Of a DNA stretch of 64,000 nucleotides, positions 55,651 through 64,000 are shown in pieces. Within the stretch, counting starts at the first letter, position 1. The number at the start of each line of letters is the position of its first letter. Source of the stretch: Bifidobacterium simiarum. GTDB taxonomy: Bacteria > Actinomycetota > Actinomycetes > Actinomycetales > Bifidobacteriaceae. The notes beneath the pieces were generated by a model. The model saw nothing but the letters and a program-made list of their open reading frames with translations, did no database searches and was not told the DNA's origin. The DNA is taken from positions 54,699 to 118,698 of the forward strand of contig NZ_PEBK01000008.1 of NCBI RefSeq assembly GCF_002802905.1, written 5' to 3'. Both the position numbers and the translations under genes were made by a program.

Positions 55651-56448
55651 TCACACGCTGCCGGTTCCGGCGTTGATGTTGAAGGTCGGTGCGGCGACGG
55701 GCGCCAGCAGCACCCGTCCCGTACCCCGATAGACGTTGACAAGGCCTTCGCCGCTCGCCGCCGAACCGATCAGGGTCTTGCCGGATCGTTCGACCGTGAA
55801 CTGCAGTCCGGTGGTCCACGCGACGGCGAAGTTGCCGTCGACCTTGAGCTCATCGTTCTCCAGATCGATGGTTACCAGTTCACTTGCCGGTACCGGTGAT
55901 TCCAGAACGGCGGTGCCCTGCCCTTCCAGAGCGAGATTGAACAGCCCCTCGCCGCCGGCAACCATGGCGCTGGGACGTAAGATCATGACGGCACGTTGGC
56001 TGATCGTGGATTCGCACGCATAGAACATGCCGTCGTTGACGGTCATGGACCCACCCAGCTGCATCGGGCTGATCAGCAGAAGATGACGGTACGTCGGCTC
56101 CAGTACCAGCACGCCCGTGCCGACGTATTCGGGTTTGATCGCCGATTCGTTCGTCACCGCTCCCCTGGCCAGCTTGCCGATGAAGTCGCCGACACCCTTG
56201 ACGCCGGTCGTCGCCTGAATATGCCCGGCGGTCCACTGCATCGCTCCCGCCTGAACGGTAACGCCGATCCGCCCATCGAGATGGCAGACCGCCTGACGGC
56301 GCCGCACGTTCATCTGCGAGGCGAACCATGCGCCGGCCGCCCCCGCATACGGTACGGAGAGATCCTTCTTCCATTCGATGATCTGAAACGGTCCCTGCTG
56401 AGCGACGACATCGACGTCGTCGTTATCAGTGAAATTGTAGATTCTCAT
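55651..56448 (-). CDS. AIM24-family protein (DUF124)
   Basis: This is a 265-residue protein with the AIM24/TRAP-like double beta fold. It starts MRIYNFTDNDDVDVVAQQGPF, then VRRRQAVCHLDGRIGVTVQAGAMQW, KPEYVGTGVLVLEPTY and FALEGQGTAVLE-like repeats of Gly-rich beta turns. Bacterial members have no settled function; tellurium-resistance and spore-coat links have been proposed. CAGGAG precedes the ATG. The gene is convergent with the fructosamine-kinase-like gene, with a CCCCG...CGGGG hairpin in the 34-base gap. Confidence 0.82.
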   Translation of the reverse strand: MRIYNFTDNDDVDVVAQQGPFQIIEWKKDLSVPYAGAAGAWFASQMNVRRRQAVCHLDGRIGVTVQAGAMQWTAGHIQATTGVKGVGDFIGKLARGAVTNESAIKPEYVGTGVLVLEPTYRHLLLISPMQLGGSMTVNDGMFYACESTISQRAVMILRPSAMVAGGEGLFNLALEGQGTAVLESPVPASELVTIDLENDELKVDGNFAVAWTTGLQFTVERSGKTLIGSAASGEGLVNVYRGTGRVLLAPVAAPTFNINAGTGSV

Positions 56449-56550
56449 CTGCGTCTCCTGACTGTCGTCTCGGACTCCTGTCTGACTGATCCGCGACGGC
56501 CTGCCGTCTGCTGCCGATCATTGCTCTATATCGTATACGTTATTTCGTAT

Positions 56551-56602
56551 CTGTCTTCCCTTTGGGAGGAAGACCGTCGACGCAGTCGGTCGGATGAGGT
56601 GA
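56551..56602. repeat. Double-hairpin interspersed repeat, copy 3
   Basis: A 52-base element with the same plan as 12195-12246 and 17071-17122. It opens CTGTCTTCCC and ends GGTCGGATGAGGTGA, while the first loop differs (TTTGGGAGGAAG). It lies between the AIM24 gene start and the small unknown gene. Confidence 0.75.
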
Positions 56603-56619
56603 CGAACAACAACACACGG

Positions 56620-56964
56620 TCACATGTACCAACGACGCCGCCGCTGGTACACCAGCGGATCATCCCAGTCTTCGGACATGAGACCACTGTTCGCCTCACG
56701 GCACGCCATCTTCAGCAGCTGGCCGATACGACGCTCGTTGCCGTAATCCGTGCTCCAATCCCCTTCGATCCATCGCCAGTCGGAACGACGGCGCAGCCGC
56801 AGGTGAGTTCTATGGTTGTGCCGGGTGTAGGCATAGCCATCCACATCCGCGCGCCATTCCGGCTTTACCGTGACCCATCGCGTCCACCAACCGTTGTCGT
56901 ACCCGACCGCCAGCGCCTCGCGCTCGGCAAGATAATACGGACGATCCTTGTACGTTTTGGACAT
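56620..56964 (-). CDS. Small basic protein of unknown function
   Basis: This is a 114-residue soluble protein rich in Arg, Trp and Tyr (for example YDNGWWTRWVTVKPEWRADV and a C-terminal YQRRRRWYM). No domain was recognised. AAAGGA lies nine bases before ATG 56964; 56982 is an alternative without a site. Its composition and its place near a dispersed repeat suggest accessory or phage-derived DNA, but no other phage gene is present. Confidence 0.5.
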   Translation of the reverse strand: MSKTYKDRPYYLAEREALAVGYDNGWWTRWVTVKPEWRADVDGYAYTRHNHRTHLRLRRRSDWRWIEGDWSTDYGNERRIGQLLKMACREANSGLMSEDWDDPLVYQRRRRWYM

Positions 56965-57176
56965 TCTACGATTTCCTTTCATCTAGGCAATGCGCACCTA
57001 GACGAAAGCAACCGGATACATCAATCTCATTCGGCAGTCCTTTCCCAAAAAGAAGAAAACATATCAGAATACACCATGATCGGAACTTCCACCACGGACG
57101 GGCGATGCGGGGACAGACGAATGGGAGTTCGTGGACGCCCCGCGCTGCGTGCCGTTGCCGTGGCGGGGGCGGGTCG

Positions 57177-57737
57177 GTGAGCGCGGGGTTCCGCGCCACG
57201 GGCCAGCGGACGGCGCAGGGGTCGCGTGACCCGGATCTCGACTGGTGGCGGCACGCGTCATGCGTCGGGTTCACCCGGGACGTGCGCTGGCGCGACCGCC
57301 TGTGGACGTTCGAGGACTCGGCGAGGGACGACCCGGTCGACCCGCTGTGGCGGACCGTGGCCCGCCGGGTGTGCGAGGAATGCCCGGTACGTCGTCAGTG
57401 CCTGGCCGACGCGATCGTGGACGGCGTGCAGTGGGGGCTTCTGGGCGGGCTTCGCCGTGACGAACGCCGCCAGCTCGCGCACCTTGCCGAGGAGGACGGC
57501 GTGCCCGTACGCGACCGTTCGGCGCGTTCCCCGGACCGGCGGCAGCGGTTCCGGCTGCTGCTGGCCTGGCTGCGCGCCCACCCGGACGCCGTGGAAAGCG
57601 CCCGCGACCGGGTCAAGGCGCGCCGGCACGCCGAGGGCGAGGCCCGGAGGCGCCGGGAGCGGGGCGCGCCGACCCGGGCCCGTCCGCGCACTCCGTCCCC
57701 GCCCACGAGCACCGCGGGCATGCGACCCCTGTTCTAG
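57177..57737 (+). CDS. WhiB-like iron-sulfur protein
   Basis: This is a 186-residue protein. A WhiB-like core is visible at residues about 20-105: ASC near residue 27, then CEECPVRRQC, giving four cysteines for a [4Fe-4S] cluster, and GVQWGLLGGLRRDERR, the variant of the GVWGG turn. A 75-residue very basic Arg-rich tail follows, longer than in most Wbl proteins, and suits DNA binding. Wbl proteins bind the sigma factor and steer transcription. The GTG at 57177 overlaps a TGA (GTGA) of a 34-codon frame beginning at 57077 that might be a leader peptide. It could start at 57105. It is first of a run of small genes ahead of surface-protein genes. Confidence 0.7.
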   Translation: MSAGFRATGQRTAQGSRDPDLDWWRHASCVGFTRDVRWRDRLWTFEDSARDDPVDPLWRTVARRVCEECPVRRQCLADAIVDGVQWGLLGGLRRDERRQLAHLAEEDGVPVRDRSARSPDRRQRFRLLLAWLRAHPDAVESARDRVKARRHAEGEARRRRERGAPTRARPRTPSPPTSTAGMRPLF

Positions 57738-57791
57738 GAGCCGCGTGGTATCGCCACGCGCGGAAGCGCATCAGGAAGGGAGGTGATCTCG

Positions 57792-57986
57792 ATGGGATTC
57801 AGACTCATCACGGCGATCGTGCTGGCCTGCTGGCTCGTGTGCCTGCTGGCCGCGTGCGCGCACCTGACCCGGGTCACGTTCCGCGGCCATGCGGACCGCG
57901 GGCTGGTCGACGGGTGGATGGTCGTCATGACGTGGACGCTGTCGTTCGTGCTGTTCCTCGCGGCCGGCATCGCCCTGCTGATCTAG
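57792..57986 (+). CDS. Tiny two-helix membrane protein
   Basis: This is a 64-residue protein with two hydrophobic helices (residues 5-24, ITAIVLACWLVCLLAACA, and 40-63) joined by a short basic loop. GGAGG is eight bases before the ATG. No family recognised. Similar tiny membrane proteins occur on mobile elements of actinobacteria. It lies 54 bases after the WhiB-like gene. Confidence 0.55.
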   Translation: MGFRLITAIVLACWLVCLLAACAHLTRVTFRGHADRGLVDGWMVVMTWTLSFVLFLAAGIALLI

Positions 57987-58079
57987 GAAAACAAGGGGGA
58001 AGCCCGCATCGGGCCGGCGTCCCCGCCGGGGGCCGGCCCCGACGCCATCCGACGAGGCGAAGGAAAGGAGGTACATGGC

Positions 58080-58223
58080 ATGGACTGCGGGAAACGGGAC
58101 GGACGTGATCAGGAACTGCGGGCCGGGGAACCGCCCGAGGACGAGAAGACCTCGTGGATGGACGTCGTGATCGAATTCCTTATATGGTCCGTTCAGGAGC
58201 TCCTCTTCAAGATTCTCCCCTGA
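58080..58223 (+). CDS. 47-residue small protein with amphipathic C-terminal helix
   Basis: AAAGGAGG (58065-58072) is well placed for ATG 58080, which opens a 48-codon frame. The charged N-terminal half (MDCGKRDGRDQELRAGEPPE) leads into a hydrophobic C-terminal helix, VVIEFLIWSVQELLFKILP. The competing ATG at 58075 gives a non-descript 32-codon frame. The pattern looks like a real small membrane-associated protein, perhaps a holin-like or toxin-like peptide; function unknown. Confidence 0.5.
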   Translation: MDCGKRDGRDQELRAGEPPEDEKTSWMDVVIEFLIWSVQELLFKILP

Positions 58224-58248
58224 AAGGAAAGCGGAGCCGGACGGCCCG

Positions 58249-58267
58249 GGGGCGGCTTCGCCGCCCC
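58249..58267 (+). terminator. Possible hairpin terminator before the surface-protein gene
   Basis: GGGGCGG/CCGCCCC closes a CTTCG loop 26 bases after the small-protein stop. A T-containing stretch (TGTTCGTTTTATTCG) follows from 58279. The remaining 58268-58452 is the promoter region of the next gene; no clear hexamers were seen. Confidence 0.45.
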
Positions 58268-58452
58268 TCGCCCCGGAATGTTCGTTTTATTCGTTTTATC
58301 CGATATCATCGTCTTGTCGGCGTGTGTGGAGGGTATAGGAAACACCGCCCGGTGTGCCATGTGCGGGGAGACCCGCGGTCATGGCCTTCAGGCCCGCTGC
58401 GCCGGGCGTGCGTTGAAATTAGACTGTGAATAACAAGGAAAGGAAGAGAAAC

Positions 58453-59772
58453 ATGGTGAGGTATGCGAGAAGGCTGGGCGTGGCCGCGGTGGCTGCGCTG
58501 ACGATGGTGCTGACGGTGGCGTTGGCACCGGTGGTGGGCGCGAACGCAGCCGATGACTGGTCCAAGGGGCTGACCCAAGCACAGATCAACTCGTCCTACG
58601 GGTTCGCCAAGTGGGTCAGCGTCAACGGGGACAACGAAGACCAGAAGGCCGACGCCCGAAGAGCACTTTACAATCTTGACTTCGATATGAAGAATTATCC
58701 CTCTTATACCAAGTTAGGAGCTGACCGGGATGCAACGAGTCTGACGAATACCCGCAGGGCGTTGCAGGAGGACATCAACTCGAATAAGTTCCGTACGTCG
58801 TTGACGAATGAGCCGTGTCGCATGGATCTTCCCGCAGGCAAGGGGCGGCGTTGCAACGACCCCAACAGGCGTCTTCAGGCGCAGCAGCTCAACCTGCAGC
58901 TTCTTCTTGGCGAGCAGTTCAAGGCTAATGCGGTGAGTGCGATCAACGGCCACTGGGGCATTACCGATGCGCAGGGCATTGCTTGGGGTGAGGGTTACAA
59001 GATCTTCTACAACGGTGGTTCCACCGGCATCAATGAGAAGGCCAACTACGAGAAGGATATGACCGACGGTGTACTCAACGGCAAGGCGTCCGACGGGTCT
59101 GCGGTCGGTGAGACCGGTCATTACGTGAACTATGTCGACGATCGATACGTATATGCATCGATCGGCGTTGACGGCACTGACGGGTTCGTTCAGAACTACT
59201 ATCTCGCACCGAATACGGGCGGTGCCATTAGCCCTGTCTACTCCCCCGGCTTCGGTTTTCCCAACGATATTGTCCCGGAAGACTCCAAATCCCTTACGCC
59301 TCAAGCCATGACTCTTCCTGAGAATCTGCTCGCGAAGTTCAACCAGTACACCGCCCTGTTGGATGCGAACACCTCTTATATGGTGTCGTTCGATTCCGCG
59401 GGTGGTACCGCGGTGGCTTCGCAGACCGTAAGGAAGAATTCTAAGGCTTCTCAGCCTGCGACCCCGACGCGCAGCGGTTATTCGTTCGCCGGTTGGTTCA
59501 ACGGCAGCACCAAATATGATTTCAATACTCCAGTGACGTCGAATCTGAAGCTCACCGCCAGGTGGGCGCAGAACACGGTGTACCGCACCGTGAGCTTCGA
59601 CTCCGCGGGCGGCACCGCCGTAGCCTCACAGAAGGTCGCGGACGGCTCCAAGGCCTCCCAGCCCGCTCCCCCGACCCGCTCCGGTTACACATTCCAGGGA
59701 TGGTACTACGGCAACGCGAAGTGGGACTTCAATACGGCCGTCCGTTCGGATCTGAGACTGACGGCCCGTTGA
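58453..59772 (+). CDS. Secreted surface protein with CAP-like domain and InlB-type repeats, cut by TGA
   Basis: This is a 439-residue product. Residues 1-36 are a Sec signal peptide (AAVAALTMVLTVALAPVVGANA). Residues 60-270 look like the CAP/SCP-type domain of bifidobacterial surface proteins (GETGHYVNYVDDRYVYASIG). Then come two InlB B-type (Listeria-Bacteroides) repeats of about 70 residues: VSFDSAGGTAVASQ...SGYxFxGW...LTARW. The second ends LTAR followed by TGA at 59770-59772, where the first repeat has TGG (Trp). The same frame stays open to 60471 and encodes a third repeat and a C-terminal domain. ATG 58453 has AAGGAAGAG upstream. Probably attached to or released from the cell wall. Confidence 0.8.
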   Translation: MVRYARRLGVAAVAALTMVLTVALAPVVGANAADDWSKGLTQAQINSSYGFAKWVSVNGDNEDQKADARRALYNLDFDMKNYPSYTKLGADRDATSLTNTRRALQEDINSNKFRTSLTNEPCRMDLPAGKGRRCNDPNRRLQAQQLNLQLLLGEQFKANAVSAINGHWGITDAQGIAWGEGYKIFYNGGSTGINEKANYEKDMTDGVLNGKASDGSAVGETGHYVNYVDDRYVYASIGVDGTDGFVQNYYLAPNTGGAISPVYSPGFGFPNDIVPEDSKSLTPQAMTLPENLLAKFNQYTALLDANTSYMVSFDSAGGTAVASQTVRKNSKASQPATPTRSGYSFAGWFNGSTKYDFNTPVTSNLKLTARWAQNTVYRTVSFDSAGGTAVASQKVADGSKASQPAPPTRSGYTFQGWYYGNAKWDFNTAVRSDLRLTAR

Positions 59773-60471
59773 TCGAAGAATCCGCCGCAGGTCACGTATC
59801 GCACCGTGAGCTTCGACTCCGCGGGCGGTACGGTGGTGGCGTCGCAGAAGGTGGCGGATGGATCCAGGGCGTCGCAGCCTGCTGCTCCGACCCGTTCGGG
59901 CTATACGTTCGCCGGCTGGTACAACGGCAGCACCAGATATGATTTCACCACTCCGGTGAAGTCGGATCTGCGTCTCACCGCCCGGTGGACGAAGAACTCC
60001 ACGACCACTCCGTCGGCGAGGCAGGTGCCCGTGTACCGCGTGTACAACCGCAATTCCGGCCTGCACCATTACACGACGAACAAGGCGGAGAACGACATGC
60101 TCGTCCGGTTGGGCTGGCGTGACGAGAACCACGGCAGGTCCAGCTTCATCACCGTCTCGAAGGACACCCCGGGCGCCCGCCCGGTGTACCGTGAGTACAA
60201 CCGCCGGTCTGGCAACCATAACTGGACGCTGAACAAGGCGGAGCACGACATGCTCGTACGCCTGGGCTGGAGGAACGAGGGCGTCGCCTGGTACACCAGC
60301 CCCAAGGGAGCGAACGTGTACCGTCTCTACAATCCGAAGCCCTACCACAAGCCGAAGCATGGTCGTGGCAACGGTGGTGGCGAGCACGTGTACACCACCA
60401 GCTACGGCGAATACCTCGCCGTCATCAGGGCCGGCTGGCGCGGCGAGGGCATCGCCTGGCAGAGCCTGTGA
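59773..60471 (+). pseudogene. Severed C-terminal part of the surface protein
   Basis: This follows the TGA in the same frame: a third InlB B-type repeat (VSFDSAGGTVVASQ...LTARWTKN), then a domain with YRVYNRNSGLHHYTTNKAENDMLVRLGW and a second copy YREYNRRSGNHNWTLNKAEHDMLVRLGW, typical of the DUF5648 lectin-like module. It has no own signal peptide or start, so it is only made if the TGA is read through or the stop is recent. Together with 58453-59772 it would give a 672-residue protein. A strong terminator follows at 60512. Confidence 0.8.
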
Positions 60472-60511
60472 CCGCCGCGTCCTCCTTGTGATTGATCCCG
60501 TTTCGGCGGGA

Positions 60512-60551
60512 TGGGGTTCCCACCCGGATGCTCCGGGTGGGAACCCTTTTT
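60512..60551 (+). terminator. Rho-independent terminator after the surface-protein gene
   Basis: GGGTTCCCACCCGG, a short loop, CCGGGTGGGAACCC and then six T (60545-60550). A smaller hairpin, ATCCCGTTTCGGCGGGAT, lies just before. This confirms that the unit is one gene ending at 60471 rather than at 59772. Confidence 0.92.
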
Positions 60552-60808
60552 TCATGCCCGAACCCCGTTCCGCTCCTCCACTCCCCGCTCCCCCGACCTT
60601 CGCTTCCGTGCCGGATCCCGGCTTGTGTGGTTCCCGTGAAGACCGTGATTCCGCCGTGGGTCGGCACTTCGGTGTGTCGCCTGTGTTTCCGCGGTTTCCG
60701 TCCGCGTGCGCGGGGGCGGGCGCGCTCCGCGTGATCCGGGGTGACAATGAGCCGCGTATGGGCGGCGAACGGCGTCGCCCGCCTTACCCCAAGGGAAAGG
60801 ATGGGAGC
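60552..60808. other. Upstream region of the large surface-protein gene
   Basis: About 257 bases without a gene. Contains a G/C-rich stretch, TGACAAT (around 60742) as a weak -10-like sequence, and GGGAAAGGATGGGAG, the ribosome binding site of the next gene. Nothing else was recognised. Confidence 0.5.
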
Positions 60809-63800
60809 ATGAGACGGATACGAGGTCTCGTCGCCCTGGCCGTGGCCGGGGCGACCCTCGCGTCGGGCTGCATCACCGCCACCGCGGCCGAGACGCAGCA
60901 GGACGACGCGGGCGGCCAGGGAGTGACGATCCAGCAGGACTCGGGAGGCACGGTCCTTGGCGGCGACACCGCCGACGACGATGGTGCCGACACCGGCAAC
61001 GGCGACAACAGCGGCTCGGTGGAGGTGACGCCGAAGCCCGATACCACCGGCGGTTCGACCACCGGCACGAACGAGGGCGCCGGCTCCGACACCGCCTCCG
61101 GCGCCACGAAGCAGGATGCCACGGCCAAGGCGTCCGGCGGGAGCACGGCCTCACCGCAGGCGAAGACAGCCACTCCGGCGGCTCCGAAGGCGACCGCGCC
61201 CTCCAAGCCGCAGGCGAAGACCGAGACGAAGACCACGCCGGACGCGTCGAGGGACCGCAAGGGCACGATCCATGTGCAGTCGCAGGAGTCCACCAGCCTG
61301 AGCGACGTGACCGTGAAGCTGTACCGGATCGGCACGTACCCGGACGGACTGGACAAGGCGAAGGCGTCGAAGATGTCGTGGGACGACCTGCATGCCGTCT
61401 CCGTGGACGACACGGTGAAGTCCCTGGCCTCGAAGGCGGTGGCCTCGGCGGGCGTGAGGACGTCGGGCGACCCGGTGGACGTCATGTGGCATCTGTGGGA
61501 CGCGGCCGCGCGCAAGCAGTCCTCCGCATCCTTGGCCGCCTCGTTGAAGAAGGCGGGCGTGAAGCCGACCGCGACGGTGACGGGCGACGACCAGGACGCC
61601 AGCGTGCCGGAGGGCGTGTACTTGGGCGTGCCCGATCTTGAGGACGGCGAGGCGAACCTCGGCGCCACCACGCTCGACGGGACGGGCCCGTTCGGCTCGG
61701 GCATGGGTCAGATGACCGTGATGGGCCGTTTCGACGGTCCGAGCCCCGAACTGACGGAGATGCCCGACGGCGTGCGCGAGGACGCCGACGGCAATGGTTC
61801 GGCGGGACTGCTGTCGCGCATGTTCAGCATGCTGCGCGTGGTGCAGCGCACGGGAGAGCCGTTCACCCTGCTCGGCCACCGCGACTACTACCTCAAGCCC
61901 GACGCGGCAACCGGCATCTTCGACCTGCGTGACGACACGCTCAACAAGCCGGTCATCGCGCTGTGCGTGCAGGCCGGAGCCGAAACCCCGGACAACGGCA
62001 CGAAGTTCACGCGCTACGACTACTCGTGGAACACCGAGCAGGAGAACATGATGCGCGCGGTGGTGTACTACTCGCCGTACGGCCCGGGCACGAACGTGAT
62101 GAAGCTGGGCAAGGGCAACAAGGCGCTGGGCTACATGCACTACGTGTTCTCCGCGATCCACAACCACAGGGAGGACGACATCCCCTTGTCGGTGAGGAAC
62201 AGCGGCGAGTACAAGGCGCTGAAGAAGGCCGCCACCGAGCATCCGCAGCCGTACACGACCGGCATCCGCCTGATGTTCTACTCGATCGACCCGAACATCA
62301 AGAACAAGCAGAACCTGATCTTCTTCGACACCAACCCCGGGTGGACCGCCGAGATCACCACGAACGCCATGTACTCCAACTCCGGCACGAACGGCTGGAG
62401 GAAGGTCAGCCAGGACCGTCCCGCGAGGATCTTCACCAACAAGATCAGCCTCGGCTCCAAGCTGCGTGACGAGATCACCGTCACCGCGAAGGACAACACC
62501 CACTTCCGCGACGACTACTTCACCATCGAATCCCACCTGAACGTGGACGAGGACGGCGACGGCAGGCCAGACAAGGCGCACACCTATCTGTCGATCCAGA
62601 ACGAACTGATCCTGCAGAACAGGTCCGTGTCGTTCCAGAGCGACGTCGCCACGCCCAACGACCTGGGATACGGCAGCGCGTGGCCCGCGAACGCTCGCAT
62701 CTGGTGGGACACCATCATCCGTCCGGCCAGGCCCGGCGACCCCGGCTACGACGGGTCGAACGGCAACAACGGCGGCAAGATGTGGAAGTCGTTCCTCAAG
62801 AACAACGCCACGCACATCGGCTACAACACGAACGGCGTGGAAAACGCGTCCGAGGCATACGCCACCCCGGTCAAGCCCAGCCTGAAGGTGACCACGACCC
62901 GCGTGAACGCGAACAACGATCCCGTGGACACGGCGACCGACACCGCGCCCATGCATGACTCGATCATCGTGACCCACGCGGGCGGCAACTCGATCGCCAG
63001 CGCCAAGGACGGCAACGGCAAGCTCCTCGCGGACGTGACCCTGCACGCCGACATCAACGGCACGACGGTGTCCAGCACGGCGAAGCGCACCGTGTTCAGC
63101 CTGCCCGCCACGTTCTCCGGCGGCAAGCAGTACCGGTTCTACTCCGAGGACTTCAGGCCCTCGGACCTCAAGGGCCAGACCAAGTGGCTGCCGAAGGTGA
63201 AGTACTGGTTCGACGTGACCGTGTACGGCCAGGACTCGAACAACTGGTTCACCGTGGACCTGACCGCGCGCGGCGACCACAACGGCGAGGGCGACGAGTC
63301 CGAGCAGTTCATGTACACCAATACCGAAAACGTGGAGTTCTCGACCCTCGCCAAGGCCGGCACGGACCAGAACCCGACCGACCCGCCCACCCTGTCGGGC
63401 GGCACCCAGCGGGTGCGTGATCGTCTGTACGCGCAGTGCACCGACATCCCCGCTGGAACCACGTTCAAGGGCACCGTCACATTGAACTGGTCGAAGGACG
63501 GGGACAGGACCCCGGAGTCCTCCAAGACGAAGAACGTGACCATGGTCTGCGGCGCCAGCTGGAGCCCGTATTTTGCGCCCGCGGACTTCGGCATGAGCGC
63601 GTGGGAGGGCGGCAAGTACTGGTTCAACCTGTATGTCCCTAAGCAGGACCACGTTACCTACGCAAAAAAGCTTGAGGGTTTCGATGATTCCGCGGAGTCC
63701 TGGACCGTGGTCGTCCCCTCCGTGAGGTTCGCGACCCGCGCCCAGGGCACGTTCGGCATGGAGGGCGGCGCCGGCAAGGTCACCGACCTCGTGTGGACCG

Positions 63801-63923
63801 GCTGCACCAACATTCCCGACGGCACCAGGATCACCGGCACCTCGACCCTCAACGTGGACACGAACGGCGACGGCCGCGCCGACCACAGCAAGGCCGTGAC
63901 CGTGACGCTGAAGTGCAACGCGA
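60809..63923 (+). CDS. Large secreted surface protein (adhesin/VaFE-like), apparently interrupted at its 3' end
   Basis: This frame of more than 1030 residues is open from ATG 60809 to the window edge. Residues 1-28 form a signal peptide (LVALAVAGATLASGC, cleavage probably near ATAAE; a lipobox reading is weaker). A Thr/Gly/Asp then Pro/Ala/Lys-rich region to about 150 precedes globular domains. One at about 370-480 has ALCVQAGAETPDNG and may be thioester-like. Domains after 690 (KVTTTRVNANNDPVDTATD) and about 840 and 970 resemble VaFE-type beta repeats of actinobacterial pili-like proteins. GAAAGGATGGGAG precedes the start. From about 63924 the codon use and the sequence change to an insertion-sequence end, so the normal C-terminus (anchor) is lost here. 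Confidence 0.75.
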
Positions 63924-64000
63924 GGGACTGTCTCTTTAAGTGTGTAACTGGTGGTTTTTCGTTTGTCAGTTCCTGTCATCCGGCCAGCGGTCGGCGAAGG
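63924..64000. mobile_element. Likely left or right end of an IS256-family insertion sequence (continues outside)
   Basis: GGGACTGTCTCTTTAAGTGTGTAA (23 bases, first 20: GGGACTGTCTCTTTAAGTGT) looks like the terminal repeat common to IS256-type elements. It is A/T-rich compared with the gene it breaks. On the minus strand, 63998 to 63966 reads FADRWPDDRN then TGA, as expected for the end of a transposase read towards the terminus about 40 bases away. The rest is outside the window. Confidence 0.6.
63966..64000 (-). CDS. Possible transposase C-terminus (edge fragment)
   Basis: Ten codons, FADRWPDDRN, followed by TGA at 63968-63966, on the minus strand, entering from beyond the window. The fragment is too short to prove family membership. 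It is listed because of the IS-type terminal sequence next to it. Confidence 0.35.
   Translation of the reverse strand, partial: FADRWPDDRN

Noticed and set aside
59770..59772. TGA read as tryptophan or selenocysteine
   Set aside because: TGA is used as an ordinary stop by many genes here (for example glnE, ruvA, sucC), and no selenocysteine insertion structure was recognised. A nonsense mutation is simpler.
61151..63979. 942-codon minus-strand open frame opposite the large surface protein
   Set aside because: The plus frame has a signal peptide, ribosome site and recognisable domain patterns. The minus frame is a codon-bias shadow rich in His, Val and Arg.

Overview
The window looks like the chromosome of a high-GC Gram-positive gut actinomycete, most likely a Bifidobacterium. 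Support comes from rbpA, a WhiB-like protein, the FHA (garA) plus MerR pair, a pafBC-like WYL regulator near a SKI2-type helicase (helY), a single cmk-der fusion polypeptide, a eukaryote-type UDP-glucose pyrophosphorylase and a mycobacterial-type SOS box. The species cannot be named from this sequence alone.

Layout. 1-5415: core metabolism on the plus strand (3' part of metE, metF, glnE). 5587-26700: an accessory stretch broken by a few conserved genes. It holds a double zinc-ribbon protein overlapped by a small protein kinase, a SWIM zinc-finger protein, an aldo/keto reductase, a sigma-region-4-like DNA-binding protein, a three-gene uncharacterised operon (CoiA-like zinc protein, mosaic coiled-coil/AAA-like protein, small partner), a decayed second copy of the sigma-like gene, a toxin-antitoxin pair behind two matching palindromes, a Sel1 / J-domain / HIRAN / Sel1 operon, garA and its MerR neighbour, a zinc-ribbon membrane protein, a secreted nuclease lipoprotein, a NERD protein and a HAD hydrolase. 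26854-38166: a conserved minus-strand block (rbpA, helY, diacylglycerol kinase, small membrane protein, pafBC-like, UGP, cmk-der, pseudouridine synthase). 38346-39413: an aquaporin-like channel on the plus strand. 39529-51901: a long minus-strand block running thrS, yebC, ruvC, ruvA, ruvB, yajC, apt, sucC, sucD, a DUF6350-like membrane protein, purH and a DUF3017-like protein. 52107-52606: five tRNA genes (Gly, Cys, Val, Val, Gly). 52783-56964: PAC2 protein, uppP, fructosamine-kinase-like protein, AIM24-like protein and a small unknown. 57177-64000: a second accessory stretch with a WhiB-like protein, two very small proteins and two large secreted surface proteins. One of these is cut by an in-frame TGA; the other runs into what looks like an IS256-family insertion end at the window edge.

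How parts work together. metE and metF form the methyl branch of methionine synthesis. glnE and garA both act on nitrogen and 2-oxoglutarate metabolism. sucC/sucD, apt and purH are housekeeping. ruvAB has a perfect LexA-type box, and PafBC is the second, LexA-independent DNA-damage regulator of actinobacteria. The most promising undescribed material is at 9997-17122: a three-gene operon lying between an intact and an internally deleted copy of the same sigma-like gene plus leader, with related palindromes repeated around them. The Sel1/J/HIRAN/Sel1 operon at 18019-21164 comes next. Three genes (glnE, garA, the PAC2 gene) show the same TAnnnT-7 nt-ATG arrangement, which suggests leaderless mRNAs.
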